Under the pieces are notes generated by a model. That model saw nothing but the letters and a program-made list of their open reading frames with translations, had not been told where the DNA came from and searched no databases. A DNA stretch of 64,000 nucleotides from Collinsella aerofaciens (GTDB lineage: Bacteria; Actinomycetota; Coriobacteriia; Coriobacteriales; Coriobacteriaceae), in assembly GCF_005844325.1 (NCBI RefSeq), contig NZ_SPFY01000004.1, positions 60,538 through 124,537 of the forward strand, written 5' to 3'. A program made the position numbers and the translations under genes. Below, one piece after another: positions 1 to 7,735 of the stretch (position 1 is the first letter of the stretch; every line of letters starts with the position of its first letter).

Positions 1-190
1 TCATATCTAGCTCCCTTGCCTGGGTTTTAGTTTAATTCGGTTCACGATACCGCTACCCCGCACCCCTCTCAACCCATCCCCAAGGTAGGTTATGGGACTA
101 ATTGATCAGGGTCATTTATCTCAAGCCTTGGACATTTGCTCGATAGATAAAAATGAGGCATACATGAAGCTCTCGATGATTACATGCACC

Positions 191-222
191 GTCACGGGTA
201 CCATAGGCGGGTACACCGTGAC
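191..222. promoter_or_regulatory. 12-bp inverted repeat just before an RBS
   Basis: Bases 191-202 pair with 210-222 (12 base pairs, one bulged A at 215, 7-base loop). The repeat ends two bases before the AAGGAGA ribosome-binding site of the following gene. It could be an RNA hairpin controlling access to that site or a palindromic operator. The sequence alone does not decide. Bases 1-190 contain no gene I can support. Confidence 0.5.
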
Positions 223-235
223 CAAGGAGACAACG

Positions 236-682
236 ATGAAGCAAATCGATACGGCCCAGCTCGACATCACCGCCTGTCAGGCTCAGGCTGCCGAATACCA
301 CGCCCGTGGGTTTAACTGCGCTCAGGCCGTCGCCTGCACGCTCGCTCCCGCCGTCGGGCTCGACCCCCAGGTCGCCTTTACCCTCACCGAGGGCTTTGGC
401 GCCGGCATGGGCGGTATGACCGAAACCTGCGGCGCTATCTCGGGCGCCGTAGCCATCATGGGCTTTGTAATGAGCGACGGCATGGAAAACCCCAAGACCA
501 AGGGCCAGACCTACAAGCTGTCGCGCGAAATCGCCAAGCGTTTTGGCGAGAAGAATACGACGACCGTCTGCGGCACGCTCAAGGGCATCGGATCGGACAA
601 GGGTCCGCTCCGCAGCTGCCCCGGCTGCATCGACGATGCCGTCGCGATCGCCTGCGATGTGCTAAAGCAGCTCGCCGAGTAA
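236..682 (+). CDS. C_GCAxxG_C_C family (putative redox) protein
   Basis: A 148-residue soluble protein of the small Cys-rich family named for its C-GCAxxG-C-C pattern, thought to be redox active or metal binding; no substrate is established. Visible cysteines are C14, C28 and C34 (GFNCAQ, then AC), a central ETCGAISG motif matching the family signature, and C-terminal TVCG and SCPGC. The ATG at 236 is chosen because AAGGAGA lies at 224-230; the frame is open back to 92 but has no ribosome-binding site there and loses family character. It ends at a convergent terminator shared with yigZ. No membrane segment or signal peptide is seen. Confidence 0.85.
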   Translation: MKQIDTAQLDITACQAQAAEYHARGFNCAQAVACTLAPAVGLDPQVAFTLTEGFGAGMGGMTETCGAISGAVAIMGFVMSDGMENPKTKGQTYKLSREIAKRFGEKNTTTVCGTLKGIGSDKGPLRSCPGCIDDAVAIACDVLKQLAE

Positions 683-704
683 ACGGCAGCAACGGAAAAA
701 CAAA

Positions 705-745
705 GGCCGGCGTGCGCTTGGGATCCATCCAAAAGCACGCCGGCC
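705..745. terminator. Bidirectional terminator between convergent genes
   Basis: A perfect 11-bp stem, GGCCGGCGTGC (705-715) with GCACGCCGGCC (735-745), lies between two genes that converge here. It is AT-flanked on the left (aacggaaaaacaaa), which reads as a T-rich tail on the minus strand. Confidence 0.75.
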
Positions 746-752
746 GTCGCCG

Positions 753-1391
753 TTAGAACTCGGCAAATTCGGGAGCGCCGACCTCAATCTCCTCGCGCCC
801 CGCCATAAGCTCGCGAATCTTAGCGCAAAATGACTCCTGCTCCCCCGCCTTAAACACCAAATGAATCGTCACGGCATCCGCGTAATCGGTATCCGAAACC
901 TTGGCACCCGAATCCTGCGCCAAACGAAGCGCCTGCTCATACTGCGGATAGGCCACATGCACGTCAACAGGCACGACGCTTGTCATCTCAACGATCTGCC
1001 CTGCCTCCTGAGCCGCGGCCACCGCCGCCTGCGTCGCCGCGGTATAGGCGCGTACCAAGCCACCAGGCCCCAACAGCGTGCCACCAAAATAGCGCGTCAC
1101 CACGCAGCAAACTTTTTTGAGCCCCGCACCGCGCAGCACCTCGAGCGTCGGCATGCCGCTCGTGCGGCTCGGCTCACCATCATCGCTCTGGCGCTCGCGC
1201 CCATCGACCAAAATCCACGCGGGAACATTGTGTCGAGCGTCGTAATGACGCTTGCGAACCATCTCGATAAAGGCATTCGCCTCATCCTCGGACTCAATAT
1301 GGACCAGCTGGGCAATAAACCGGCTCTTGCGGTCCACAAACTCGCCCGAAGCCTCAATATTCGATTGCAGAGTAAAATAGCTGTCCAACAA
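753..1391 (-). CDS. yigZ: YigZ / IMPACT family protein
   Basis: A 212-residue member of the UPF0029/IMPACT family. An N-terminal Impact domain (roughly residues 15-125, with DRKSRFIAQL, DARHNVPAW, DDGEPSRTSGMP and RYFGGTLLGPGGLVRAY) is followed by a C-terminal DUF1949-like ferredoxin-fold domain. The biochemical role in bacteria is unknown; the eukaryotic relative acts on translation regulation. Start: two tandem TTG codons at 1391 and 1388 follow GAGGGG; spacing favours the second, so the N-terminus is uncertain by one residue. No ATG near the family start is available. It is transcribed towards the terminator at 705-745. Confidence 0.85.
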   Translation of the reverse strand: MLDSYFTLQSNIEASGEFVDRKSRFIAQLVHIESEDEANAFIEMVRKRHYDARHNVPAWILVDGRERQSDDGEPSRTSGMPTLEVLRGAGLKKVCCVVTRYFGGTLLGPGGLVRAYTAATQAAVAAAQEAGQIVEMTSVVPVDVHVAYPQYEQALRLAQDSGAKVSDTDYADAVTIHLVFKAGEQESFCAKIRELMAGREEIEVGAPEFAEF

Positions 1392-1503
1392 AGCCCCTCA
1401 ACAACAAGCAAAGCAACAAACAGCCTCAATAATACGGCAAAGACCGTACCGATAACCTCGGTAAAAAGAACGAAGCCACCTATGATTCCGTCAACGAAAG
1501 CGA

Positions 1504-1602
1504 GAACCCGTCAGCGCGAGCAAGGTGCCTTGAAAGACGAGGGCATTGACCTTATGGTCATGCCCGAAGGCTTGAAAGGCAGATTGCCGCGCTGACGGGT
1601 TC
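1504..1602. repeat. Palindromic element family A, copy 1
   Basis: A 99-base hairpin. The outer 14-bp stem GAACCCGTCAGCGC (1504-1517) pairs perfectly with 1589-1602. Inside is a conserved interior with GAGCAA, GTGCCTTGAAAG, an apical GGGCAT/ATGCCC stem, and TTGAAAGGCAGATTGCC. The interior is nearly identical to copy 2 at 4598-4695, while the outer stem differs completely. It lies between the yigZ start and the 3' end of rnpB. No gene is seen in 1392-1615. Confidence 0.85.
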
Positions 1603-1617
1603 GCAGCGTCAGCAAAG

Positions 1618-1982
1618 TGCTGAGCGGGCCTATAAGCCGGGTTCTGTCGTGAACGGTCATTTATCTTGTCTGCACGTTACCGTGCAGCTCCACGCACGCT
1701 ACCCGAACGCGGACCGGGCCGGCCCATAGCGTTCCTATTCGCGCTTGCTCCGGATGGGGCTTGCCAAGCCGCCGTGTTGCCACGACGCTGGTGGTCTCTT
1801 ACACCACCGTTTCAGCTTTTCCCTTTACGCCTTGCGGCGCAGGTGGGAGTCTTCTTTTCTGCGGCGCTTTCCGTCGGATCACTCCGCCCGGCCGTTAGCC
1901 GGCATCCCGCCCTCTGGAGCCCGGACTTTCCTCACGCGTACTGCAAACAGCACATCGCGCGACCGTCTGGCCCACTCAGCAG
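1618..1982 (-). ncRNA. rnpB: RNase P RNA (bacterial type A)
   Basis: This is the catalytic RNA of RNase P, which removes tRNA 5' leaders. On the minus strand the conserved GAGGAAAGTCCGGGCTCC segment (around 1915-1932) and the 3' core ACAGAACCCGGCTTATAGG (around 1630-1648) are both present. The P1 helix is visible: GCTGAGTGGGCC (1980-1969) pairs with GGCCCGCTCAGC (1630-1619), with one G-U. The 5' end is placed about 7 bases after a TACACT -10 element; the length of about 365 nt is normal. The exact 3' end is approximate. Confidence 0.95.
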
Positions 1983-1988
1983 TGCAAG

Positions 1989-2016
1989 AGTGTAGCACAC
2001 CGTTGCCGCAGGCAAT
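1989..2016 (-). promoter_or_regulatory. Candidate rnpB promoter
   Basis: On the minus strand a TACACT -10 box (1994-1989) lies 16 bases after ATTGCC (2016-2011), about 7 bases upstream of the predicted RNase P RNA 5' end. The -35 match is weak; the call rests on the -10 position. Confidence 0.5.
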
Positions 2017-2072
2017 GGCACAACACAAGCGTTCGACACGATAAACCAAGAACCACGCCATGCAGTACAATA

Positions 2073-2197
2073 GGGTTGTCGATGGGCAATGTCGTCAGTC
2101 GAGACGCGACCGCGCTCCGCACCCCTCCGTCTACTCGGTGCGTTCCCGCCTCCTCCCCGAGGCGGGATGTCGGCATTTTTTTATTCACCGACAACCC
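2073..2197. other. Possible multi-branched structured element
   Basis: GGGTTGTCG (2073-2081) is exactly complementary to CGACAACCC (2189-2197) and encloses three separate hairpins: GTCG/CGAC (2091-2094 with 2107-2110), CGCACC/GGTGCG (2118-2123 with 2137-2142) and CCCGCCTC/GAGGCGGG (2145-2152 with 2159-2166). A T7 run lies at about 2175-2181. It matches no RNA family I recognise and could be a small RNA, on either strand, or another palindromic element. It fills most of the gene-free stretch 1983-2305. Confidence 0.35.
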
Positions 2198-2246
2198 AAT
2201 AGCCTGTGGACAGCCCGGGTAGCATCGCGTGCATCAGCAGCGAAAG

Positions 2247-2281
2247 CAAAAAGGGACCCGTCCATTGCGAACGGATCCCTT
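2247..2281 (-). terminator. rpsA terminator
   Basis: On the minus strand AAGGGATCCGT pairs with ACGGGTCCCTT across a 10-base loop and is followed by a short T run (TTTTTGC). It lies 25 bases after the rpsA stop codon. Confidence 0.75.
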
Positions 2282-2305
2282 AAAACAAGTGATCGTCAAA
2301 CCGAT

Positions 2306-3472
2306 TTACTCGGCGTCGGTCTCCTCGTCCTTCTTCTCGGAAGGAAGCGGGGTAACCTCGATCTCGACGCCCAGAGTCTCAGCAGCGGACTTCATGGACA
2401 GAGAGATACGACGACGGTCGAGGTCGATCTCCATGACCTTGACCTGAACCTTGTCGCCCACGTGGGTGACCTGAGAAGGCTGGTCGACGTGCTTGTTGGC
2501 CATCTCGGAGATGTGCACCAGGCCCTCGATGCCCTCGCCCAGGTCGACGAAAGCGCCAAACGGGACAAGCTTGGTCACAGTGCCCTCGACGATAGCGCCG
2601 ACGGGGTACTTCTTGACCAGTGCGCGCCACGGATCCTCGGTGGTCTGCTTGAGACCCAGGGAGATGCGCTCGCGGTTGAGATCGACGTCGAGAACCTCGA
2701 CCTCGACCTCCTGGCCGACCTTGACAACCTCGGAAGGATGGTTGACGTGGTTCCAGGAGAGCTCGGAAATGTGGATGAGGCCGTCGATACCACCGAGGTC
2801 GACGAAGGCGCCGAAGTCGACGATGGAGGAAACGGTGCCCTGGAGACGCATGCCAGACTTGAGCTTGGACAGGATCTCGGAGCGCTCGGCCTTACGGGAC
2901 TCCTCGAGCACGACGCGACGGGAGAGGACGACGTTGTTGCGGTTGCGGTCCATCTCGATGACGCGGGCCTCGATGCGGGTGCCCATGTAGGAGGTGAGGT
3001 CCTTGACGCGACGGAGGTCGACGAGGGAGGCGGGCAGGAAGCCACGCAGGCCGATGTCGAGGATCAGGCCGCCCTTGACAACCTCGATAACCTCGCCCTC
3101 GACGTTCTCGCCGGAGTTGAACTTCTCCTCGATGCGGTTCCAAGCACGCTCGTACTCGGCACGCTTCTTGGACAGGACCAGACGACCGTCCTTGTCCTCC
3201 TTCTGGAGTACCAGAGCCTCGATGGGATCACCGAGTGCAACGATGTCTGCAGGGTTAGCGTCCTTGCGGATGGACAGCTCGCGGACCGGGATAACGCCCT
3301 CGGACTTGAATCCGATGTCAACGAGCACCTCGTCATGCTCGATCTTAACGACAGTGCCGTTAACGAGATCGCCCTCATCAAAGTCGGTAATCGTACCGTC
3401 GATGAGGTTGTTCATCTCCTCCTCGTTGACATCGTCAAGAGAGAAAATGGACGAGTTCTGAATCTCACTCAA
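2306..3472 (-). CDS. rpsA: 30S ribosomal protein S1
   Basis: A 388-residue S1 protein that binds mRNA on the 30S subunit and helps initiation. Four S1 (OB-fold) domains are visible at roughly residues 32-100, 118-185, 203-271 and 288-357, each with a GxVxxxxxFGxFVxLG-type core; this is the shorter four-domain form, not the six-domain E. coli form. The C-terminus is acidic. The start is a TTG at 3472-3470, preceded by AAAGGGG with seven spacing bases; no ATG is available there. It is transcribed alone towards its own terminator. The 3473-3787 upstream gap contains promoter-like AT-rich DNA but no gene. Confidence 0.93.
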   Translation of the reverse strand: MSEIQNSSIFSLDDVNEEEMNNLIDGTITDFDEGDLVNGTVVKIEHDEVLVDIGFKSEGVIPVRELSIRKDANPADIVALGDPIEALVLQKEDKDGRLVLSKKRAEYERAWNRIEEKFNSGENVEGEVIEVVKGGLILDIGLRGFLPASLVDLRRVKDLTSYMGTRIEARVIEMDRNRNNVVLSRRVVLEESRKAERSEILSKLKSGMRLQGTVSSIVDFGAFVDLGGIDGLIHISELSWNHVNHPSEVVKVGQEVEVEVLDVDLNRERISLGLKQTTEDPWRALVKKYPVGAIVEGTVTKLVPFGAFVDLGEGIEGLVHISEMANKHVDQPSQVTHVGDKVQVKVMEIDLDRRRISLSMKSAAETLGVEIEVTPLPSEKKDEETDAE

Positions 3473-3787
3473 AGGTGGACCCCTTTCGAACTACGGGGCC
3501 CCGATTGCTAGGACCTACAGAAGGGTGCGACAAGCACACAACGTTTAGGAACACTCGGGAGCCGACAGATACTAATGTGACGCTTATGCAATCACGTTCG
3601 TATAGGTTACGGGGAAATGAGTTCGATTTCAAGCGTGAACTGCGATTTTTTACTCGTGTGGAGACTTTTTCGTAATCTTATGAACACACGTCTCCGCAAC
3701 TTGACGATAACCAGCCAGGCATTCGGCTTTGGGGTAAAGTATCCGGAGCCAACGATTCTAGATCGATTTTTCGAGAAAGGTGCCCGC

Positions 3788-4546
3788 GTGCTCAAAGCAG
3801 TCGTTTTCGATATGGACGAAACGCTTCTCAGCATCAACCTCAACGCGTTCATCCTTCGCTATTTTAAGGATGTCTCTTCGATGCTCGCGGATATCGGGCG
3901 CCGCAGCCGCGGTGGCACGATGGCGCGCCTCGGCACCATCCTGGTCGACCTCAACGCCAATCGCCGCAGCGGCACGGACAACCGCACCAATCTTGAGTTT
4001 TACCAAGAAGAGGTCGAGCGCCGATGCGGGATCTGCCTCTCCGATCCCCTCATCTACGAGGCGTTTACCTACTATGACCGCGAAGTTCTTCCGTACAAGA
4101 ACGACGATATCATTAACGCCCACGCCATGCCGGGCGCACACGCCGCGCTCCAGGCCGTACAGGACGCAGGGCTGCGCTGCGCGCTCTTTACCAACCCCAG
4201 CTTTCCCCAGGGGGCCATCGAGTGCCGCATGGGTTGGGGCGACCTGGCCGACGCCCCCTTTGAACTCGTGACGCACATGGGAAACGCCACCCGCTGCAAG
4301 CCCGATGCCACCTACTATCTAGAGCAGCTTCAGGTGATGGGGCTCGAGCCACACGAGGTCCTTATGGTGGGCAACGATCCCAAGCGCGACTTCCCCAGTC
4401 CCGCCTGCGGCATTCAAACTGCCTATGTTGGCCAGGGAAAACCCGGCCGAGCCACCTGGCGCGGAACCATGGAAGACTTCGCCCGCGACTTTAACGCCGT
4501 AATCGAAGCCTTCTACGAACACCAAGTAGCCGACGAACTGTCGTAG
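3788..4546 (+). CDS. HAD family hydrolase
   Basis: A 252-residue haloacid-dehalogenase-like phosphatase. Motif I, DMDETLL, lies within the first 12 residues and carries the nucleophile and the general acid Asp. Motif II is LFTNPS and motif IV is VGNDPKRDFPSP. A helical cap domain lies between motifs I and II. The substrate is unknown. The GTG at 3788 is chosen because GAGAAAGG ends at 3780 and motif I then sits at the usual N-terminal position; an upstream in-frame ATG at 3617 would add 57 unrelated residues. It converges on the cysteine desulfidase gene across repeat element A. Confidence 0.85.
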   Translation: MLKAVVFDMDETLLSINLNAFILRYFKDVSSMLADIGRRSRGGTMARLGTILVDLNANRRSGTDNRTNLEFYQEEVERRCGICLSDPLIYEAFTYYDREVLPYKNDDIINAHAMPGAHAALQAVQDAGLRCALFTNPSFPQGAIECRMGWGDLADAPFELVTHMGNATRCKPDATYYLEQLQVMGLEPHEVLMVGNDPKRDFPSPACGIQTAYVGQGKPGRATWRGTMEDFARDFNAVIEAFYEHQVADELS

Positions 4547-4573
4547 GACCCCTCGCTCCAAACCAAATATCGC

Positions 4574-4736
4574 CGCAGGTTGAGCACAAGTCAGCGAAAA
4601 TGCCCCTAAGCGAGCAATGTGCCTTGAAAGAGGAGGGCATAGGCCTTCTGGCCATGCCCGACGATTGAAAGGCAGATTGCCGCTTAGGGGCATTTGCAGC
4701 GTCGACTGGTTACGCGGTTTGGTAAAACCGCGTAAC
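4574..4736. repeat. Palindromic element family A, copy 2
   Basis: After a flank CGCAGGTTGAGCACAAGTCAGCG comes a hairpin closed by AAATGCCCCTAAGC (4598-4611) paired perfectly with 4682-4695. It has the same interior as copy 1 (GAGCAA, GTGCCTTGAAAG, GGGCAT/ATGCCC, TTGAAAGGCAGATTGCC). It is followed by GCAGCGTCGACTGG and a second hairpin, GTTACGCGGTTT with AAACCGCGTAAC (4709-4736), whose last base is the first base of the neighbouring stop codon. It occupies the whole convergent gap and may also serve as terminator. Confidence 0.85.
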
Positions 4737-6055
4737 TAGCACACCTGGGTTTTGCCGATCATGATGTTGAGGATCTCGATGTCGGTGTCCTTCATGCCCA
4801 CGCGGCCTACGTAGCCCATACTGGCGATTGTTTGCTCAACGGTATCTTGGATCAGGCCCTCGCCGGCGCGGAAGCCGCGACCCTGCATGGCCATATCATG
4901 GCCCAGAATCGCCGCATCGACGGCAGCCGAGATCTTGGCGGCACAGCTCGCCTTGGCGCCGTCGCACACGATGCCGCCCACGTTACCGAGCGTGTTCGAG
5001 ACGGTCGCGCCAATCTGTTCGCGCGTGCCACCGCACAGCCAGGTAATCGCAGCGCCGGCGCCGCACGCAGCGCAAATAGCACCGCAAAACGCCGAAAGCG
5101 CACCAATATAGCTCTTGATATGCACGGCGATAAGATCGGACAGCATCACGGCGCGCACCAGGCGCTCGTGGTCGCAACGCAGGTACTCGGCATACTCCAT
5201 GACGGGCAATGCGCAGGTAATGCCCTGATTGCCCGAGCCGCACACAATGGCGACCGGCAGCGCGCAACCGTTCATGCGGGCGTCGGACCCGGCGGCCGCA
5301 CGGGCACGGGCGCGGCAGGCGACGTCATCGGCACGAGCACCCAGCAGCGTACGGCCCACCTCGGCGCCCCAAGCGTGCGCGAGACCCTCGGCACTGATCG
5401 CGCCATTCAGCTCAATCTGACGCTCAACGGCAGCGCGGGCGTCCTCAATGTCACCATCCTCGATAAAGTCGATGATGGTCTCGATCGACATGGGCGTGTC
5501 GGCGTTATCTGCCGCACGCTCGGCCACCACGCGCTCGGCGCAGGCGGCGCACTCCCCCGCCGACTTACCGCATACCGGAATACCGTCGAGCGTATGGCAC
5601 GTGACATTAGTGTGGTGATCGGTAATCTCGACGACCGCGGTATGGCCCCCGGCCGTCGCAGTCACCTTGATGTAGAGGTTGGGCACACCCTCGACAAGCG
5701 ACACATCGCAGTAGTCCGCATCGGCAAGCAGCTCGGCCACGCGGGCGCGGTCCGCGTCATCGACGCTCTCGAGCACCTCGAGCGCGCTCTTGGCGTCGCC
5801 GCCCACGGCACCCAGCACGGCCGCGGCCTCAATACCGTGCATACCGCCCGAGTTGGGCACGGTCACGCTCTTGACGTTCTTGATGATGTTGCCCGAGCAG
5901 GCAACATCCATATGATCGGGTTCGCAACCGAGCGTCTGGCTCGCCAGCGCCGCTGCATAAGCAACGGCAATGGGCTCGGTGCAGCCGAGTGCACAAACAA
6001 GTTCGCGGTTCAAAACATCGCAAAACGCGGCATCACGAAGGGAATCGGCAGGCAT
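4736..6055 (-). CDS. cyuA: L-cysteine desulfidase family protein (UPF0597)
   Basis: A 439-residue member of the UPF0597/YhaM (CyuA) family, which breaks down L-cysteine to pyruvate, ammonia and sulfide using an oxygen-sensitive [4Fe-4S] cluster. Family motifs are GCTEPIAVAYAAALA near residue 29, the NSGG loop, CGSGNQGI, and a Cys cluster AFCGAICAACGAGAA that probably supplies cluster ligands. The family is related to the serine dehydratase fold. The ATG at 6055 has TAGGAG eight bases upstream. It is monocistronic, and its stop abuts repeat element A. Other substrates such as serine cannot be excluded. Confidence 0.85.
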   Translation of the reverse strand: MPADSLRDAAFCDVLNRELVCALGCTEPIAVAYAAALASQTLGCEPDHMDVACSGNIIKNVKSVTVPNSGGMHGIEAAAVLGAVGGDAKSALEVLESVDDADRARVAELLADADYCDVSLVEGVPNLYIKVTATAGGHTAVVEITDHHTNVTCHTLDGIPVCGKSAGECAACAERVVAERAADNADTPMSIETIIDFIEDGDIEDARAAVERQIELNGAISAEGLAHAWGAEVGRTLLGARADDVACRARARAAAGSDARMNGCALPVAIVCGSGNQGITCALPVMEYAEYLRCDHERLVRAVMLSDLIAVHIKSYIGALSAFCGAICAACGAGAAITWLCGGTREQIGATVSNTLGNVGGIVCDGAKASCAAKISAAVDAAILGHDMAMQGRGFRAGEGLIQDTVEQTIASMGYVGRVGMKDTDIEILNIMIGKTQVC

Positions 6056-6220
6056 AGGTATCTCCTACTTGTATAACGGGCTGGGCTCTCAATAATAATT
6101 AGCTCTTTTATTTGATAACAATGCATCAAAAACCGCAACCCAGGTTCCGGTAGACGGCATTCAGGCGCAAACTGACGGCATTCATTCATGAGAAACCGGT
6201 CTTGTTGCATGCTAAAGCGT

Positions 6221-6248
6221 TTGACCAAAAAACGCCCAAGCGTTTACA
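6221..6248 (+). promoter_or_regulatory. Candidate rpiB promoter
   Basis: TTGACC (6221-6226) and TTTACA (6243-6248) are separated by 16 bases. The sequence AAGCGTTTxAC occurs twice here (around 6216 and 6239), which could be a repressor site. The stretch lies between the divergent cyuA and rpiB genes. Confidence 0.45.
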
Positions 6249-6326
6249 CAAAAGTCGCGCTATCATGCAGTCGAACGCGGTAAAACCTTTAGCAATCTCG
6301 CCGCACAGACCAGAGAGGAACTATCC

Positions 6327-6794
6327 ATGAAGATCGGTATCGGTAACGACCACGCCGCCGTCGAGCTCAAGAACATCATCTCCGAGCACCTGAAGGAGCG
6401 CGGCTGCGAGGTCGTGAACTTTGGCACCGACACCTCCGAGAGCTTTGACTACCCCATCGCCGGCTACAAGGTGGGTAAGGCCGTTGCCAACGGCGACGTC
6501 GATCTAGGCATCCTGATCTGTGGCACCGGCGTCGGTATCAGCCTGGCTGCCAACAAGGTCGAGGGCGTACGCGCCGTCGTGTGCTCCGAGCCCTTCAGCG
6601 CCAAGCTCTCCCGCATGCACAACAATACCAACGTGCTCGCTTTTGGCGCCCGCGTCGTGGGCTCCGAGCTCGCCAAGATGATCGTCGACGAGTGGCTCGA
6701 CGCCGAGTTTGAGGGCGGTCGTCACGAGCGTCGCGTTAACCTCCTCAACGAGATCGATCACACGCGCGCCCTTAAGATCGTCGACGAAGCCTAA
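6327..6794 (+). CDS. rpiB: Ribose 5-phosphate isomerase B (RpiB/LacA/LacB family)
   Basis: A 155-residue sugar-phosphate isomerase interconverting ribose 5-phosphate and ribulose 5-phosphate in the pentose phosphate pathway. Motifs: GNDHAAVELK at the N-terminus, FGTDTSESFDYP, and the active-site loop ICGTGVGISLAANKVEGVRA containing the catalytic Cys, then HNNTNVLAFGARV. Length is typical. GAGAGGAA precedes the ATG. It ends at a strong hairpin terminator. The related LacA/LacB galactose 6-phosphate isomerases share the fold, so another aldose phosphate is possible. Confidence 0.9.
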   Translation: MKIGIGNDHAAVELKNIISEHLKERGCEVVNFGTDTSESFDYPIAGYKVGKAVANGDVDLGILICGTGVGISLAANKVEGVRAVVCSEPFSAKLSRMHNNTNVLAFGARVVGSELAKMIVDEWLDAEFEGGRHERRVNLLNEIDHTRALKIVDEA

Positions 6795-6818
6795 ACTATT
6801 CAGTGCCACAAGCTAACA

Positions 6819-6859
6819 GCAGGGGCCCGCTCGGAACACATGTCCGAGCGGGCCCCTGC
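6819..6859 (+). terminator. rpiB terminator
   Basis: A perfect 17-bp stem, GCAGGGGCCCGCTCGGA (6819-6835) with its complement at 6843-6859, lies 24 bases after the rpiB stop and is followed by a weakly T-rich ATAGATTTT. Confidence 0.8.
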
Positions 6860-6877
6860 ATAGATTTTGGAATAAAA

Positions 6878-6907
6878 GGGCGCCGCGGATGGAGTTCCGC
6901 GGCGCCC
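6878..6907 (-). terminator. ndk terminator
   Basis: GGGCGCCGCGGA (6878-6889) pairs with 6896-6907. Read on the minus strand it is followed by TTTTATT, as expected for ndk, which ends 39 bases upstream. Confidence 0.8.
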
Positions 6908-6945
6908 AAGCCACACGCTAACAGCTTTAAGGAGTCAAAGCTGGT

Positions 6946-7350
6946 TTAGCCAAAGAAGCGCTTGATCTCAATCTCGGCGTTCTCCAGGCAGTCGGAGCCG
7001 TGGATCACGTTGGCGTTGACATCGACGGCAAAGTCGCCGCGGATGGTACCAGGAGCAGCCTCAAGCGGGTTGGTAGCGCCCATGAGGGTGCGCATCTTAG
7101 CAACAGCGGAGAGACCGGAAACGACCATCTTGACGACCGGACCGCTCGTCATAAAGTCGCAGAGACCGCCAAAGAAGGGCTTGTCGGCCAGATGGGCGTA
7201 GTGCTCCTCGACGGTAGCGCGCTCGAGCGTGGTCATCTCCATGCGCTCGATGACAAGGCCGCTGCGCTCAATGCGAGCAACGATCTCGCCGATCTTGCGG
7301 TCGCGCACGGCGTCGGGCTTAATCATGATGAAGGTCTTCTCGATAGCCAT
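6946..7350 (-). CDS. ndk: Nucleoside diphosphate kinase
   Basis: A 134-residue kinase that transfers the gamma phosphate from ATP to other (d)NDPs through a phosphohistidine. The active-site motif NVIHGSD is at residues 114-120, with His117 the phospho-acceptor. KPDAVRDR at the N-terminus and the Kpn-loop residues are present. Length is slightly short but normal for bacteria. GAAAGG precedes the ATG at 7350. It is a single-gene unit with its own terminator. Confidence 0.95.
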   Translation of the reverse strand: MAIEKTFIMIKPDAVRDRKIGEIVARIERSGLVIERMEMTTLERATVEEHYAHLADKPFFGGLCDFMTSGPVVKMVVSGLSAVAKMRTLMGATNPLEAAPGTIRGDFAVDVNANVIHGSDCLENAEIEIKRFFG

Positions 7351-7414
7351 AAAAGTAGCCTTTCAAGTAGGTTCGCGCGTGCCCAAGTCCCATTCCGGCA
7401 CCCGCCTGGACTGC

Positions 7415-7443
7415 ATCGTAACAGAGTTTTAGCTGCAGTTAAA
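7415..7443 (-). promoter_or_regulatory. Candidate ndk promoter
   Basis: On the minus strand TTTAAC (7443-7438) and TACGAT (7420-7415) are 17 bases apart, about 65 bases upstream of the ndk start. Confidence 0.45.
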
Positions 7444-7528
7444 CAAAAAGCTGTTTATTGAAACGTTGCAATTTATTAAAGCGCTCCATATGTGTCACTT
7501 CTGTTTCGAAGCCCGATTAGAGTACCAT

Positions 7529-7569
7529 CCGACCGCCCATCAACTGCGCCGAACAGAGCAGGCGGTCGG
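7529..7569. repeat. 9-bp inverted repeat in ndk-argH gap
   Basis: CCGACCGCC (7529-7537) pairs with GGCGGTCGG (7561-7569), with a small inner TGC/GCA pairing. No T run follows on either strand, so terminator function is doubtful. The rest of 7351-7735 holds the ndk promoter and the argH terminator and no gene I can support. Confidence 0.45.
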
Positions 7570-7656
7570 TTGCCGCCCGCGAACGTATCCCCTTCACAAC
7601 CTGCCCAAAGGTCCTACAGAAGTTCTCGACAAGCCCCTCCCCCATAGCAACAAAAT

Positions 7657-7684
7657 ACGGGCTCCCACATCAGCAGGCGCCCGT
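7657..7684 (-). terminator. argH terminator
   Basis: On the minus strand ACGGGC pairs with GCCCGT and is followed by ATTTTG. It lies 50 bases after the argH stop. Confidence 0.6.
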
Positions 7685-7735
7685 AAAGCGAAAACGATTT
7701 ATCAATACATGGCCAAAACGGCTTCAGCCAAACCT

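Noticed and set aside
1392..1615. Plus-strand ORF reading through element A opposite yigZ (861-1595)
   Set aside because: It is mostly antisense to yigZ, lacks a ribosome-binding site, and its end is the palindromic element.
2060..3511. Long plus-strand open frame opposite rpsA
   Set aside because: It is antisense to a clear S1 protein; its sequence is a low-complexity D/L/V-rich mirror produced by GC-rich codons, with no ribosome-binding site.
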